Source: Morganella psychrotolerans (GTDB lineage Bacteria > Pseudomonadota > Gammaproteobacteria > Enterobacterales > Enterobacteriaceae). From it: a DNA stretch of 64,000 bases. Positions 49,950-58,775 of this stretch are shown here, piece after piece. Position numbers and translations under genes: made by a program. Every line of letters begins with the position of its first letter. Within the stretch, counting starts at the first letter, position 1. Under the pieces are notes generated by a model. That model was not told the origin of the DNA. It saw nothing but the letters and a program-made list of their open reading frames with translations, and searched no databases. The stretch spans positions 62,001-126,000 of the forward strand of contig NZ_LZEW01000031.1 of the NCBI RefSeq assembly GCF_001676155.1, read 5' to 3'.

Positions 49950-50930
49950 ATGAAGGATTCAGCACCGGCGGACGGGGTATCATTTTTCCGTCTGCCATGT
50001 GTCTTTACGATAACCTGGATGATTGCCGGGGCTATCTGGATTTACCAGATCCTGCCGGCCATCTTCAGTAATGCATATTATGTTTTACCTGTACTTCAGT
50101 TAGAGACCTATTCTGAATGGGTTGTTTACGGCCCGCTTCTGTTTATATTCACCTCTTTTCTGTTTTATCACCGTCATCTTTGCCGGACTGACAGCCGTTC
50201 ACTGATCCTTGTGGCGGGCATGGCAGTTATCTGGTTTATTATTCTTAAACTTGCCGGTCTGGCGCAGCTTATGGTGATTTCAAACCTCGGTAAAGATCAG
50301 CCATATATGGCAGCACCGCCTGTACTGGCGATTTACGGGCTGTATATTTTAAAACTGTTGATTACTATGGTGGCACTCTGGCTTATTGCCACAGGAATGA
50401 CCCGCTCCCGGATTAAAACCGGCGCGATATATAAAATAGCTCCCTATAACAATGGGATCGTCCATAATATCCTGCTGACATCCCTGACTGTTTATCTCTC
50501 TGCTCTGCTCCCGTTAATTCTTCTTTTCTTTTATGTCAGTCTTTTTGGCGGAGAAGCAATATTGCAGGAAATCATTATGTTATTTACGATTGGGCTGAGA
50601 AATATACTGCCTGATCTGCTGGTACTGGCGGGAATATTAGTCACGGCGCTGTATGGTGCATTCGGATACAGCGGAGAAAAACTACGCACCGGGCGGTTAT
50701 TATTAACCGGCATAGCGGGTGGATTGATTGTTTTTCTTATGAGTAGCGGCGCAATATATGCGGTGCTGTCCTCTTCTTATATCCGGGATTACCGGGGACC
50801 GGACTCTGTGACTATTTTGCTCCGTATCGCCGGGTATGCATCAATGGTGATCGCCGCACTGATTATCCGTTATATAGTGAAACGGGTCTTCCGGGCGGAT
50901 CAGGATGTATTACATGCCGAAAACAGCTGA
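49950..50930 (+). CDS. Polytopic membrane protein, unrecognised (paralogue of 48921 gene)
   Basis: 326 residues, about eight hydrophobic helices, beginning MKDSAPADGVSFFRLPCVFT. The C-terminal helix leads into a short basic tail (RYIVKRVFRADQD), similar in style to the end of its neighbour (SRKIIRFVFRI). The short ERIC between them keeps the genes on one strand. Function unknown; a transport or envelope role would be a guess. Confidence 0.75.
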   Translation: MKDSAPADGVSFFRLPCVFTITWMIAGAIWIYQILPAIFSNAYYVLPVLQLETYSEWVVYGPLLFIFTSFLFYHRHLCRTDSRSLILVAGMAVIWFIILKLAGLAQLMVISNLGKDQPYMAAPPVLAIYGLYILKLLITMVALWLIATGMTRSRIKTGAIYKIAPYNNGIVHNILLTSLTVYLSALLPLILLFFYVSLFGGEAILQEIIMLFTIGLRNILPDLLVLAGILVTALYGAFGYSGEKLRTGRLLLTGIAGGLIVFLMSSGAIYAVLSSSYIRDYRGPDSVTILLRIAGYASMVIAALIIRYIVKRVFRADQDVLHAENS

Positions 50931-50966
50931 TGCTGTAAATTTGAATCACAGATAAATTATATCGGA

Positions 50967-50992
50967 AAGCCCGAGCTTACTATATCGGGCTT
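50967..50992. terminator. Hairpin between convergent membrane gene and yibQ
   Basis: AAGCCCGA (50967-50974) pairs with TCGGGCTT (50985-50992) over a 10-nt loop. T tracts are weak on both sides, so it may work as a modest bidirectional terminator or a transcript-end stabiliser. Confidence 0.55.
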
Positions 50993-50993
50993 A

Positions 50994-52154
50994 CTATATT
51001 GATGCTTTTGTTACCGCAGGCACAACAGTTGCAGCCGGTTTTTCAGCCGGAACGGTTTCCGGGTTAGCATCTGTTTCAGCTTTTGGTTTAGTTTCCGGCT
51101 CAGTGCCCGGTTTAGTCTCTGGTCTGGTTTCCGGCACAGTCGCAGGCTCCGGCTCTGCTGCCGGTAGTGCCAGCGGGATCTCAGACAGTACAGCTGCGGT
51201 TTTGTCGGTTAATTGTTGCTTCAGCGCCGCTTCGGTCAGAAGATTAATGTATGCGGTATAAAACTCCCCGCTCAGTACCGGCATCCCTTCACACTGTTCT
51301 GTCATCGGCGTCAGCCACGGTTTTTCAGGCTCAGCCGGTTTCTGTTTCTCTTTTCCGTTTTCTGCCGGTTTCACTGGTTTAACCGGCAGCGGTCTGACGG
51401 ATGACGGTTTTCCTGCATGCGTCAGCATATAGCCCGGCGAAACCAATTCAATATCGGACGGCAGCGTCGGCACCAGCTTATGCAGCGCACGGACTGTCGA
51501 CGGATGCGGATGCCCGATAGCAATCACTGAACCTTGTTTACGCGCCAGTGCAACCGCGCGGTTAAGCTGTTTGCGGGTTTCTTCCTCGGTCTGGACATTA
51601 TCCAGAAACACCTGGCGGTGCAATACGCGTACCGGAGTACCTTGTGCCGCCAGCGTGGCTTTTGTACTGCCGATGGTCACACTGTCGAGGAAATAAAAAC
51701 CGGAGCCGGAGAGGGATGTCATCACATGCTGCATGGCAGCGAGATCAGAAGTCATCGCGCTGCCCATATGGTTATTCATCCCGGTTGCATAGGGAACGCG
51801 GGCAATAGCGGCTTTAATGAGCTGATCAATTTCAGCGGCACTCATTGACGGGCGCAATGTATCCCGCTCCAGAGGCTGTTTACTGATGGGTGCCATCGGC
51901 ATGTGGATAAGGATCTCGCGACCCTGACGATGGGCTTTCTCTGCCATCTCCCGACCAAAAGGGGAATTAGGCAGGATAGCGATTGAGACTTGCGGCGGCA
52001 GTTCCAGGATGCGGTTATCATCTTGTTTGCGGTAACCGAAATCATCAATGACAATCGCGAGTTGCGCCGCACCGGCAGAAACTGCTATCAGTGACGAGGT
52101 TATAAAAAGTAACGATGTCAGTAAGATACGTTTTGTTTTCTGCCGGTAAGTCAC
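50994..52154 (-). CDS. yibQ: Divergent polysaccharide deacetylase YibQ with Pro/Glu/Thr-rich tail
   Basis: 386 residues. A signal peptide (ILLTSLLFITSSLIAVSAGA) is followed by a divergent polysaccharide deacetylase domain (QLAIVIDDFGYRKQDDNRIL, ILIHMPMAP, GMNNHMGSAMT, AIGHPHPSTV), ending near residue 240. The last 60 or so residues are low complexity, built of PETKP-like units (VPETRPETKPGTEPETKP) and much longer than in the E. coli protein. YibQ is periplasmic with an unproven role, usually encoded with envC. It lies 6 nt after envC in one transcript. Confidence 0.9.
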   Translation of the reverse strand: MTYRQKTKRILLTSLLFITSSLIAVSAGAAQLAIVIDDFGYRKQDDNRILELPPQVSIAILPNSPFGREMAEKAHRQGREILIHMPMAPISKQPLERDTLRPSMSAAEIDQLIKAAIARVPYATGMNNHMGSAMTSDLAAMQHVMTSLSGSGFYFLDSVTIGSTKATLAAQGTPVRVLHRQVFLDNVQTEEETRKQLNRAVALARKQGSVIAIGHPHPSTVRALHKLVPTLPSDIELVSPGYMLTHAGKPSSVRPLPVKPVKPAENGKEKQKPAEPEKPWLTPMTEQCEGMPVLSGEFYTAYINLLTEAALKQQLTDKTAAVLSEIPLALPAAEPEPATVPETRPETKPGTEPETKPKAETDANPETVPAEKPAATVVPAVTKASI

Positions 52155-52160
52155 AGTGTG

Positions 52161-53444
52161 CTATCTCCCCAGCCAGGGCTGCGGATTAACCGTCCGTCCC
52201 TGGCGCCGGATTTCAAAATAGAGGCCCGGTCTTTCCTGACCCCCGCTGCTGCCCACCAGTGATACAGGCTGACCGGTTTTCACCTGGTCACCTACATTCA
52301 CCAGTGCGCTCTGGTTATATCCGTAAAGGCTCATATCCCCTTTACCGTGCTCAACCACCACAACAAGACCATAGCCCTGGAGCCAGTCGGCAAGTAATAC
52401 CCGTCCGTCGGCAACCGCTTTAACCTGTGTGCCTTCCGGCGCGCCGATCACCATACCTTTCCAGCTCAGCTCGCCGGAAATACGGTCACCAAAGCGATGG
52501 AGAACCGGACCACGTACCGGCCACATCGCCTGACCCGCCGGGCGACCCAAACCACCGGTACGTGACATCAGCGAGCGTTCGTCCTGAGTCGGGGTATAAG
52601 TGGAGCCTTTTTTCTTCGCCTGCGCCTGTTTTGCACGGACCTTCGCGGCTTCGCGGGCTTCGCGTTCAGCACGGGCTTTGGCTTCGCGCTCTGCTTTGGC
52701 TATTTTGTTGCGCAGCTGACTTTCGTTTTCCCGCATCACCAGCAAATCTTTCTGATCCGCTTTCAGGGAACTTTCTAATTTGGTGAGGGTCGATTTACGG
52801 GCGCTTTGTGCGGTATCGAGTTTTTTCTTTTCAGTCTGTTGCTTGCCGAGCAAATTACTCTGCTCAGCCCTTTTTTTCTGTTCTTCCCGACGCTGAGAGT
52901 GGAGCTGTCTGGTCGTCTCTTCCAGATCTGTAATCGTTTTTTCCCGCGCGGTACTTATATAGGTGTAATAGGCGAGGATGCGCTCTTCGCGCTGACCTTC
53001 ATCACCTTTAAATATCAGCTCAATGCCCTGATGGCGACCCTGGCGGAATGCGGCATCCAGCTGTTTTGACAACAGCGCACGCTGCGTTTTCTGTTTTAAA
53101 TCCAGTTGTTTGATGTCTGCTGCCAGTGTGGTGATTTCACCATCGAGTTTTTTCAGACCTTTTTGAGTGGAATACAGTTCACGACCGGCAACCGCGATAT
53201 CACTCTCCTGCTTTTTAAGCTGGCCTAATAAATCTGTTCGTTTGCCTTGCTGCTCTTTGACGCTTTTTTCTTTTTCTGCAATATTGAGCTGTAAGTTTTT
53301 CAGCTCATTTTTACTGGCATCTGCGGATGTGGTATTGGCTGCAAAAACAGCAAAGGAGGCTGGTAACAGCAGGGCTGCCAGCAATATACGGATGCCGTGA
53401 ATGACCCGGCGGGAATGTCTGCGGAACACGTTCTTATGCGCCAA
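52161..53444 (-). CDS. envC: Murein hydrolase activator EnvC
   Basis: EnvC activates amidases AmiA and AmiB at the septum. I place the start at TTG 53444 (MAHKNVFRRHSRRVIHGIRI) with AAGG about 9 nt upstream; the open frame continues to 53540 but its first codons come from an ERIC remnant. About 427 residues: signal peptide to about residue 36, a long coiled coil (about 45-280), then a LytM domain (SWKGMVIGAPEGTQVKAVAD to GQERPGLYFEIRRQG) that lacks the full zinc site as in other EnvC proteins. gpmM, usually just upstream, is absent here. Confidence 0.93.
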   Translation of the reverse strand: MAHKNVFRRHSRRVIHGIRILLAALLLPASFAVFAANTTSADASKNELKNLQLNIAEKEKSVKEQQGKRTDLLGQLKKQESDIAVAGRELYSTQKGLKKLDGEITTLAADIKQLDLKQKTQRALLSKQLDAAFRQGRHQGIELIFKGDEGQREERILAYYTYISTAREKTITDLEETTRQLHSQRREEQKKRAEQSNLLGKQQTEKKKLDTAQSARKSTLTKLESSLKADQKDLLVMRENESQLRNKIAKAEREAKARAEREAREAAKVRAKQAQAKKKGSTYTPTQDERSLMSRTGGLGRPAGQAMWPVRGPVLHRFGDRISGELSWKGMVIGAPEGTQVKAVADGRVLLADWLQGYGLVVVVEHGKGDMSLYGYNQSALVNVGDQVKTGQPVSLVGSSGGQERPGLYFEIRRQGRTVNPQPWLGR

Positions 53445-53491
53445 TTTATCCGACCTTGCCGTTGTGCCAAAGAAACGAACATATTTTATTG

Positions 53492-53537
53492 TATACCCAA
53501 CGTCATTCAGAATGCAGTTTGAATAAATAAGGGTATA
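53492..53537. repeat. 46-bp ERIC remnant
   Basis: Keeps both ERIC ends (TATACCCAACGTCATTCAGA and TTTGAATAAATAAGGGTATA) with a larger internal deletion than the 61-bp copies. It directly abuts a full-length copy on its right. Confidence 0.75.
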
Positions 53538-53662
53538 CACCCAACGTCATTCAAGATGCAGGAAGGCGGCAAGGGAAGTCGGACGGGGAGCATAGGTAAA
53601 CTATGTGACCCGGCTGGCTGAGTGCGGCCAACGAACCTGCAGTTTGAATGAATAAGGGTATA
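53536..53662. repeat. ERIC-family repeat, full length
   Basis: About 127 bp from TACACCCAACGTCATTCAAG to TTTGAATGAATAAGGGTATA, with the core GGAGCATAGGTAAACTATGT and the GGCTGAGTGCGGCCAACG block. With the 46-bp remnant it forms the envC upstream region, the same full-plus-short arrangement as at 32069-32253. Confidence 0.9.
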
Positions 53663-53964
53663 AACTGCAATTATTCCATGCTATTTAGGGCGTTACCAGC
53701 CCTGTTATCCCATATTTACACTTCGGCACAATCACCGGGGAGATATTTCCTGTGAATTTGTTGCGTTAGTTTTTTACCTTAACGGGAGATCAATGGTAAA
53801 TTACAGGGTCTGTCCGTCGGGAAAATGTATTTTCGCGGCATGCGCCGCAAAATTAAGATGAAAACGGCAACATCCCGGGCAAGATTGGCTGTATTTGACC
53901 TGACACACAGGTATACTTCTGCCCTTTGATATTTGTTATTAACTAACGGGAGTTATTGTCCCCC
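53663..53964. promoter_or_regulatory. yibN upstream region
   Basis: 302 bp of non-coding DNA holding the yibN-secB-gpsA promoter and probably that of envC. A TATACT near 53913 could be a -10, but no matching -35 is 17 nt away. A TTTTCGCGGC / GCCGCAAAA type hairpin lies near 53831-53853. AACGGGAG at 53945 is the ribosome binding site of yibN. Confidence 0.4.
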
Positions 53965-54402
53965 ATGCTGCAAGAAATTATGCCATTTGTTAGTAAGCAC
54001 CCGATTATCGCCCTCGTGTGGGTTGCGTTACTGGTTGCTGTTATTTTACTGACCTTCAAAGGAATGTTTTCCAAAGTGAAAATCATTCCCCGCTCCACAG
54101 CTATCATACTGATTAATAAAGAAGAAGCGGTTGTTGTGGATACCCGTACCCGGGACGATTTCCGCCGTGGTCACATCATTGATGCGGTGAATCTGACTCC
54201 GTCAGAAATTAAAGACAATAATCTCGGCGAAGTGGAAAAACACAAAAGCCGTCCGGTTATTCTGGTTTCTGCCAATGGTATGGACCTGGGTAAACCGGCA
54301 GAAAGCATGATTAAAGCCGGGTTTGAACGTGTGTTTGTGCTGAAAGACGGCCTCTCCGGCTGGACCGGTGATAACTTACCGCTTTCCCGCAGTAAAAAGT
54401 AA
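53965..54402 (+). CDS. yibN: Membrane-anchored rhodanese-like protein YibN, no cysteine
   Basis: 145 residues from ATG 53965 ([20 protein letters not shown]), with one N-terminal membrane helix (about residues 12-32) and a cytoplasmic rhodanese domain ([32 protein letters not shown]). The active-site cysteine is absent: the loop reads [16 protein letters not shown] and the whole protein contains no cysteine, so it cannot act as a sulfurtransferase. It heads the yibN-secB-gpsA-cysE order; grxC, found between yibN and secB in E. coli, is missing. Confidence 0.92.
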   Translation: MLQEIMPFVSKHPIIALVWVALLVAVILLTFKGMFSKVKIIPRSTAIILINKEEAVVVDTRTRDDFRRGHIIDAVNLTPSEIKDNNLGEVEKHKSRPVILVSANGMDLGKPAESMIKAGFERVFVLKDGLSGWTGDNLPLSRSKK

Positions 54403-54474
54403 CCCGGCAAAGGACGTTTGAATTAACACCCTTTGTAACTCAAACTATTTATAAGGATATCAAAAGGTAACATT

Positions 54475-54954
54475 ATGTCAGAACAACAAAACACAGAAAT
54501 GTCTTTCAACATTCAGCGCGTCTATACCAAAGACATCTCTTTTGAAGCGCCGAATGCACCTGCAGTTTTCCAGCAGGACTGGCAGCCGGAAGTGAAAATG
54601 GATCTGGACACCGGTTCAACCAAACTGGCTGATGATGTCTATGAAATCGTTCTGCGTGTCACTGTAACTGCAACACTGGGCGAAGAAACCGCATTCCTGT
54701 GTGAAGTTCAGCAGGCCGGTATTTTCACCATCGGTGGTCTGGAAGGCACTCAGTTAGCACATTGCCTGGGCGCATATTGCCCGAATGTTCTGTTCCCGTA
54801 TGCCCGTGAGTGCATCGCAGGCTTAGTTGGCCGTGGTACATTCCCGCAGCTGAACCTGGCGCCGGTTAACTTTGATGCCCTGTTTATGAGCTACCTGCAA
54901 CAGCAGGAAGAGCAGCAGGCAGCCGCACCGCAGGGTGGCGAACAGGAAGCATAA
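54475..54954 (+). CDS. secB: Protein-export chaperone SecB
   Basis: 159-residue tetrameric chaperone that holds preproteins unfolded for SecA. It has [40 protein letters not shown] and [20 protein letters not shown], as in E. coli SecB. The stop overlaps the gpsA start (TAATG). Confidence 0.98.
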   Translation: MSEQQNTEMSFNIQRVYTKDISFEAPNAPAVFQQDWQPEVKMDLDTGSTKLADDVYEIVLRVTVTATLGEETAFLCEVQQAGIFTIGGLEGTQLAHCLGAYCPNVLFPYARECIAGLVGRGTFPQLNLAPVNFDALFMSYLQQQEEQQAAAPQGGEQEA

Positions 54955-55967
54955 TGACAGACGCTTCTATGACTGTACTCGGTGCCGGTTCTTACGGCAC
55001 CGCTTTAGCGATCACACTTGCCCGTAACGGGCATCGTGTGGTGTTATGGGGACATGACCCGGAGCATATCCGCCAGCTTGAGGCAGATCGCGCAAATCAG
55101 GCATTTCTTCCCGATGTTCCGTTCCCTGACACCCTCATTCCTGAAGCTTCCCTTGAAAAAGCACTCGCTGCCAGCCGCAATATCCTGCTGGTTGTGCCGA
55201 GCCATGTTTTCGGGGACGTACTCAAACGTGTAAAACCACTGCTGCGACCGGATGCCAGAATTATCTGGGCAACCAAAGGTCTGGAAGCGGAAACCGGGCG
55301 TCTGCTGGGTGAAGTGGTGCGTGAAGTGCTTGGCGATAAGATCCCGCTGGCGATGATCTCCGGCCCCTCTTTTGCCAAAGAACTGGCTGCCGGTTTACCG
55401 ACCGCGATTGCCGTTGCCGCAACTGAACCGGCATTTGCCGATGAAGTTCAGCAGCTTTTCCACTGCGGAAAAAGTTTCCGTGTGTATAAAAACCCTGACT
55501 TTACCGGAATTCAGCTCGGCGGTGCCGTGAAAAACGTCATTGCGATTGGTGCAGGAATTTCGGACGGAATGGGCTTTGGTGCAAACGCGCGAACTGCACT
55601 TATCACCCGTGGTCTTGCTGAAATGACCCGCCTTGGCGTGGCATTAGGTGCAGATCCTTCTACCTTTATGGGTATGGCCGGTCTTGGTGACCTGGTGCTG
55701 ACCTGTACTGACAACCAATCCCGTAACCGCCGCTTTGGCATGATGATGGGACAGGGCGTGAGTGTGGATGATGCACAGGCGCAAATTGGTCAGGTCGTGG
55801 AAGGTTACCGGAACACCAAAGAAGTCCGTGCGCTGGCAGAGCGTGCCGGTGTGGAAATGCCCATCACTGAGCAAATCTATCAGATACTCTATTGTAATAA
55901 AGATGTGCTCGAAGCTGCCCATGCACTGTTGGGACGTGCCACCAAAGAAGAAGGTGAGCGCTTTTAA
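54954..55967 (+). CDS. gpsA: Glycerol-3-phosphate dehydrogenase [NAD(P)+] GpsA
   Basis: Makes sn-glycerol 3-phosphate for phospholipids. 337 residues with the dinucleotide loop [37 protein letters not shown] and the catalytic [20 protein letters not shown] segment. Coupled to secB by a one-base overlap; cysE starts 33 nt later. Confidence 0.98.
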   Translation: MTDASMTVLGAGSYGTALAITLARNGHRVVLWGHDPEHIRQLEADRANQAFLPDVPFPDTLIPEASLEKALAASRNILLVVPSHVFGDVLKRVKPLLRPDARIIWATKGLEAETGRLLGEVVREVLGDKIPLAMISGPSFAKELAAGLPTAIAVAATEPAFADEVQQLFHCGKSFRVYKNPDFTGIQLGGAVKNVIAIGAGISDGMGFGANARTALITRGLAEMTRLGVALGADPSTFMGMAGLGDLVLTCTDNQSRNRRFGMMMGQGVSVDDAQAQIGQVVEGYRNTKEVRALAERAGVEMPITEQIYQILYCNKDVLEAAHALLGRATKEEGERF

Positions 55968-56000
55968 GCCCGTTTTTTATCCGACGTTTGTGAGGTAATT

Positions 56001-56801
56001 ATGTCCTACGAAGAACTGGAAGAAGTCTGGAGCCATATAAAGCAGGAAGCGCGGGATTTTGCTGATTGTGAGCCGATGCTGGCCAGTTTTTTCCATGCGA
56101 CATTACTCAAGCATGAAAACCTGGGCAGTGCGCTCAGTTTCATGCTGGCCAATAAACTGGGGACGCCCACCATGCCGGCAATTTCTGTCCGGGAAGTGGT
56201 GGAAGACGCCTACAGCAATGACCCGCAAATGATAAAATCGGCCGCGCAGGATATTAAAGCCGTCTGTCTGCGTGACCCTGCGGTAGATAAATATTCCACG
56301 CCGCTGCTGTACCTGAAAGGCTTTCACGCATTGCAGTCTTACCGCATCGCCAACTGGCTGTGGAAGCAGAACCGCAAAGCGCTGGCGACTTATCTCCAGA
56401 ACCAGGTGTCAGTAACATTCGGCGTGGATATACACCCTGCGGCACAAATTGGTCACGGCATTATGTTTGACCACGCCACCGGAATTGTGATCGGTGAAAC
56501 GGCAGTGGTGGAAAATGATGTTTCTATTCTGCAATCCGTCACGCTCGGCGGAACCGGTAAAACCGGCGGCGATCGCCACCCGAAAGTCCGTGAAGGCGTG
56601 ATGATTGGTGCAGGTGCCAAAATACTCGGCAATATTGAAATCGGGCGCGGCGCCAAAATTGGTGCGGGCTCAGTGGTATTACACCCTGTACCGCCGCACA
56701 CCACAGTCGCGGGTGTGCCCGCAAAGATTGTCGGCAAACCGGGCTGTGAAAAACCCTCGCTGGATATGGATCAGCACTTTAACGGGTGTGAAGGGATTTA
56801 A
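56001..56801 (+). CDS. cysE: Serine acetyltransferase CysE
   Basis: First step of cysteine synthesis (L-serine to O-acetylserine). 266 residues: an N-terminal alpha-helical domain, then a left-handed beta helix (IHPAAQIGHGIMFDHATGIV, GETAVVENDVSILQSVTLGG), ending with the flexible tail that docks into CysK. The tail ends ...NGCEGI, the C-terminal Ile being the conserved CysK contact. Confidence 0.97.
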   Translation: MSYEELEEVWSHIKQEARDFADCEPMLASFFHATLLKHENLGSALSFMLANKLGTPTMPAISVREVVEDAYSNDPQMIKSAAQDIKAVCLRDPAVDKYSTPLLYLKGFHALQSYRIANWLWKQNRKALATYLQNQVSVTFGVDIHPAAQIGHGIMFDHATGIVIGETAVVENDVSILQSVTLGGTGKTGGDRHPKVREGVMIGAGAKILGNIEIGRGAKIGAGSVVLHPVPPHTTVAGVPAKIVGKPGCEKPSLDMDQHFNGCEGI

Positions 56802-56807
56802 ACTATC

Positions 56808-58049
56808 GTGATTAAAAAGTCATTGAGTCATGGAGTAAACAGCCGTGGATTAAACACCCATGGACTGTGGAGCCTGTTTATTGTCGGGGGATATATTTCC
56901 CTGCTGTATGTTACAGGGGTCACCCGTTACAAAACGATTTTTTTTGCGCTGATCGCCGCAACGGCGCTCTGGCATATTATCCGGTACCGTAAAGCCTGCT
57001 TATCTCAGTTCAAAAACCCGATCTCACTCTGTATCGGGTTATTCACGCTGGTGATAATTTATGGTCTGCTGATTTCACCGGATTGGCGCGGCAGTCTTTC
57101 TGATATAAAAAACAGTCACTTCCGTGATGTATTGCTGATGTTTGCCCTGATCGTGCTGGTGTTGATGAAAACACCGCAGGAACAGGTGCTGAAGATGATC
57201 ATCACTGCATTCACTGCCGGGTTACTGTTCGTCTGCCTGCGGGAGATATATCTGTATTATCTCGATTACCGTCAGGGGATTATGCCGTTTACCAACTATA
57301 ACCACCGTGATGTTTCTGACGCGCTGATTATTTTCTTCCCGGTACTGATTGCGCACTGGCACCTGATGAATAAGCGCAGTGTATGGCAATGGGCGGGGCT
57401 GCTCACGCTGGGCGCACTGATGCTGTTTGTCTTGCTGGGAACCCTGGCACGGGGCGCATGGCTGGCGGTATTGATAATGTATTTCCTGGCATTCGGACTA
57501 AACCGTAATAAAGGCATGATTGTGGCAGCACTGCTGGTGCTGGCTCTGGGTGCAGTTGCGGTATCGCAGTATGGTTTAGGAAAAGATAATGGCTACCTGA
57601 ATAAAAAGCTTATTCAGACTGACAGCAGTCATCGCTATGAAAACGGTACTCAGGGAACGGCATATGAGCTGGTAATGGAAAAACCCTTAAAAGGGCATGG
57701 TATAGGGCGGCAAATTTATAACCAGACCTATGATGCTGCCGCGATTCAGAACCCTGACTGGACATTCCGCACCTCTATCGGCTCACATAATATTTTTCTC
57801 ACTTACTGGTTTGCCTGTGGTATTGCCGGGCTGCTGGGAATGATTTACCTGGTATTTACATTTTCCCTTTCGGGGGCGATTGCTGCCGACAGACGGGATA
57901 AATTACAGTTCCAGGTTATTATCACACTGGTCACGTCATTCCTTGGCTACATCGTCGTGCGCGGTAACTTTGAGAATGTGCATATCAGTGTGCTGGGTGT
58001 GCTGTTTGCGTTGCTGTTAATGGCAACCAGGATTGAAAAAAGAACATAG
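56808..58049 (+). CDS. waaL: O-antigen ligase WaaL
   Basis: Joins undecaprenyl-linked O-antigen to the lipid A-core on the periplasmic side. 413 residues, about 12 hydrophobic helices, with FVLLGTLARGAWLAVLIMYF (an essential arginine region) and a large periplasmic loop ending KGHGIGRQIYNQTY and TSIGSHNIFLTYWFACGI, whose histidine matches the conserved ligase residue. The GTG start at 56808 is 7 nt from the cysE stop, an unusual partner; the ligase is 9-11 kb from the core operons but next to the O-antigen locus. Confidence 0.9.
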   Translation: MIKKSLSHGVNSRGLNTHGLWSLFIVGGYISLLYVTGVTRYKTIFFALIAATALWHIIRYRKACLSQFKNPISLCIGLFTLVIIYGLLISPDWRGSLSDIKNSHFRDVLLMFALIVLVLMKTPQEQVLKMIITAFTAGLLFVCLREIYLYYLDYRQGIMPFTNYNHRDVSDALIIFFPVLIAHWHLMNKRSVWQWAGLLTLGALMLFVLLGTLARGAWLAVLIMYFLAFGLNRNKGMIVAALLVLALGAVAVSQYGLGKDNGYLNKKLIQTDSSHRYENGTQGTAYELVMEKPLKGHGIGRQIYNQTYDAAAIQNPDWTFRTSIGSHNIFLTYWFACGIAGLLGMIYLVFTFSLSGAIAADRRDKLQFQVIITLVTSFLGYIVVRGNFENVHISVLGVLFALLLMATRIEKRT

Positions 58050-58074
58050 CCGGAAAGGCGATTTATTCAGATCA

Positions 58075-58110
58075 AAAAGGCGGTTTCATCACAGGATGAA
58101 ACCGCCTTTT
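58075..58110. terminator. Bidirectional terminator after waaL
   Basis: A perfect 16-bp stem, AAAAGGCGGTTTCATC (58075-58090) and GATGAAACCGCCTTTT (58095-58110), with an ACAG loop: the strongest terminator in the window. It insulates waaL from the O-antigen/trmL side. Confidence 0.94.
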
Positions 58111-58132
58111 CATAGCGGGTAATTTTACGGGA

Positions 58133-58258
58133 TATACCCAACGTCATTCAGGCTGCAGGAAGGCGGCAAGGGAAGATAGACGGGGAGCATACATTCGTAT
58201 GTGACCTGACTGGCTGAGTGCAGCCAACGCATCTGCAGCCTGAATAAATAAGGGTATA
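58133..58258. repeat. ERIC-family repeat, full length (126 bp)
   Basis: From TATACCCAACGTCATTCAGG to CCTGAATAAATAAGGGTATA with core GGGGAGCATACATTCGTATG and GGCTGAGTGCAGCCAACG. It lies just after trmL, at the boundary between the conserved chromosome and the O-antigen locus. Confidence 0.9.
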
Positions 58259-58263
58259 GATTG

Positions 58264-58767
58264 TTAATCCCGCAGTAAGGCACCCGCATAATCCAGTTGC
58301 CGCCAGGCTTCAAATACAATCACTGCGACTGTATTGGATAAATTCATACTGCGACTATCCGCCAGCATGGGTACACGGATCTTTTGCTCAACCGGCATAT
58401 TATCCAATACATAAGGTGGCAATCCACGCGTTTCCGGACCGAACAGCAGATAATCCCCCGCCTGATAGCTGACATTGCTGTGGCGCGGTGTTCCTTTGGT
58501 GGTCAGGGCAAACACCCGGTTCCCGGTGGGGGACTGTGCATTATCCGGGCTCAGCCCTTCACTTTCCAGGAACGCGGTATAATCATGATGATGTTTGATA
58601 TCCGCAAATTCGCTGTAATCCAGCCCGGCACGGCGCAGGCGCTTATCATCCCAGGTAAACCCCAACGGGTGGATAAGGTGCAGCCGAAAGCCGGTGTTAG
58701 CACACAGACGGATAATGTTGCCGGTGTTCGGCGGTATTTCAGGTTCGAACAGGACGATGTTAAGCAT
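58264..58767 (-). CDS. trmL: tRNA (cytidine(34)-2'-O)-methyltransferase TrmL (YibK)
   Basis: A SPOUT-fold methyltransferase that modifies the wobble base of tRNA-Leu. 167 residues: [20 protein letters not shown] at the N-terminus, [15 protein letters not shown] and [19 protein letters not shown] form the trefoil knot that binds AdoMet. In Providencia-type genomes the O-antigen locus lies next to this gene, as here. Confidence 0.96.
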   Translation of the reverse strand: MLNIVLFEPEIPPNTGNIIRLCANTGFRLHLIHPLGFTWDDKRLRRAGLDYSEFADIKHHHDYTAFLESEGLSPDNAQSPTGNRVFALTTKGTPRHSNVSYQAGDYLLFGPETRGLPPYVLDNMPVEQKIRVPMLADSRSMNLSNTVAVIVFEAWRQLDYAGALLRD

Positions 58768-58775
58768 GGTTTGTA

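Noticed and set aside
53445-53540. N-terminal 32-residue extension of EnvC
   Set aside because: The codons come from an ERIC remnant and the signal peptide would no longer be N-terminal; a TTG start at 53444 fits better.
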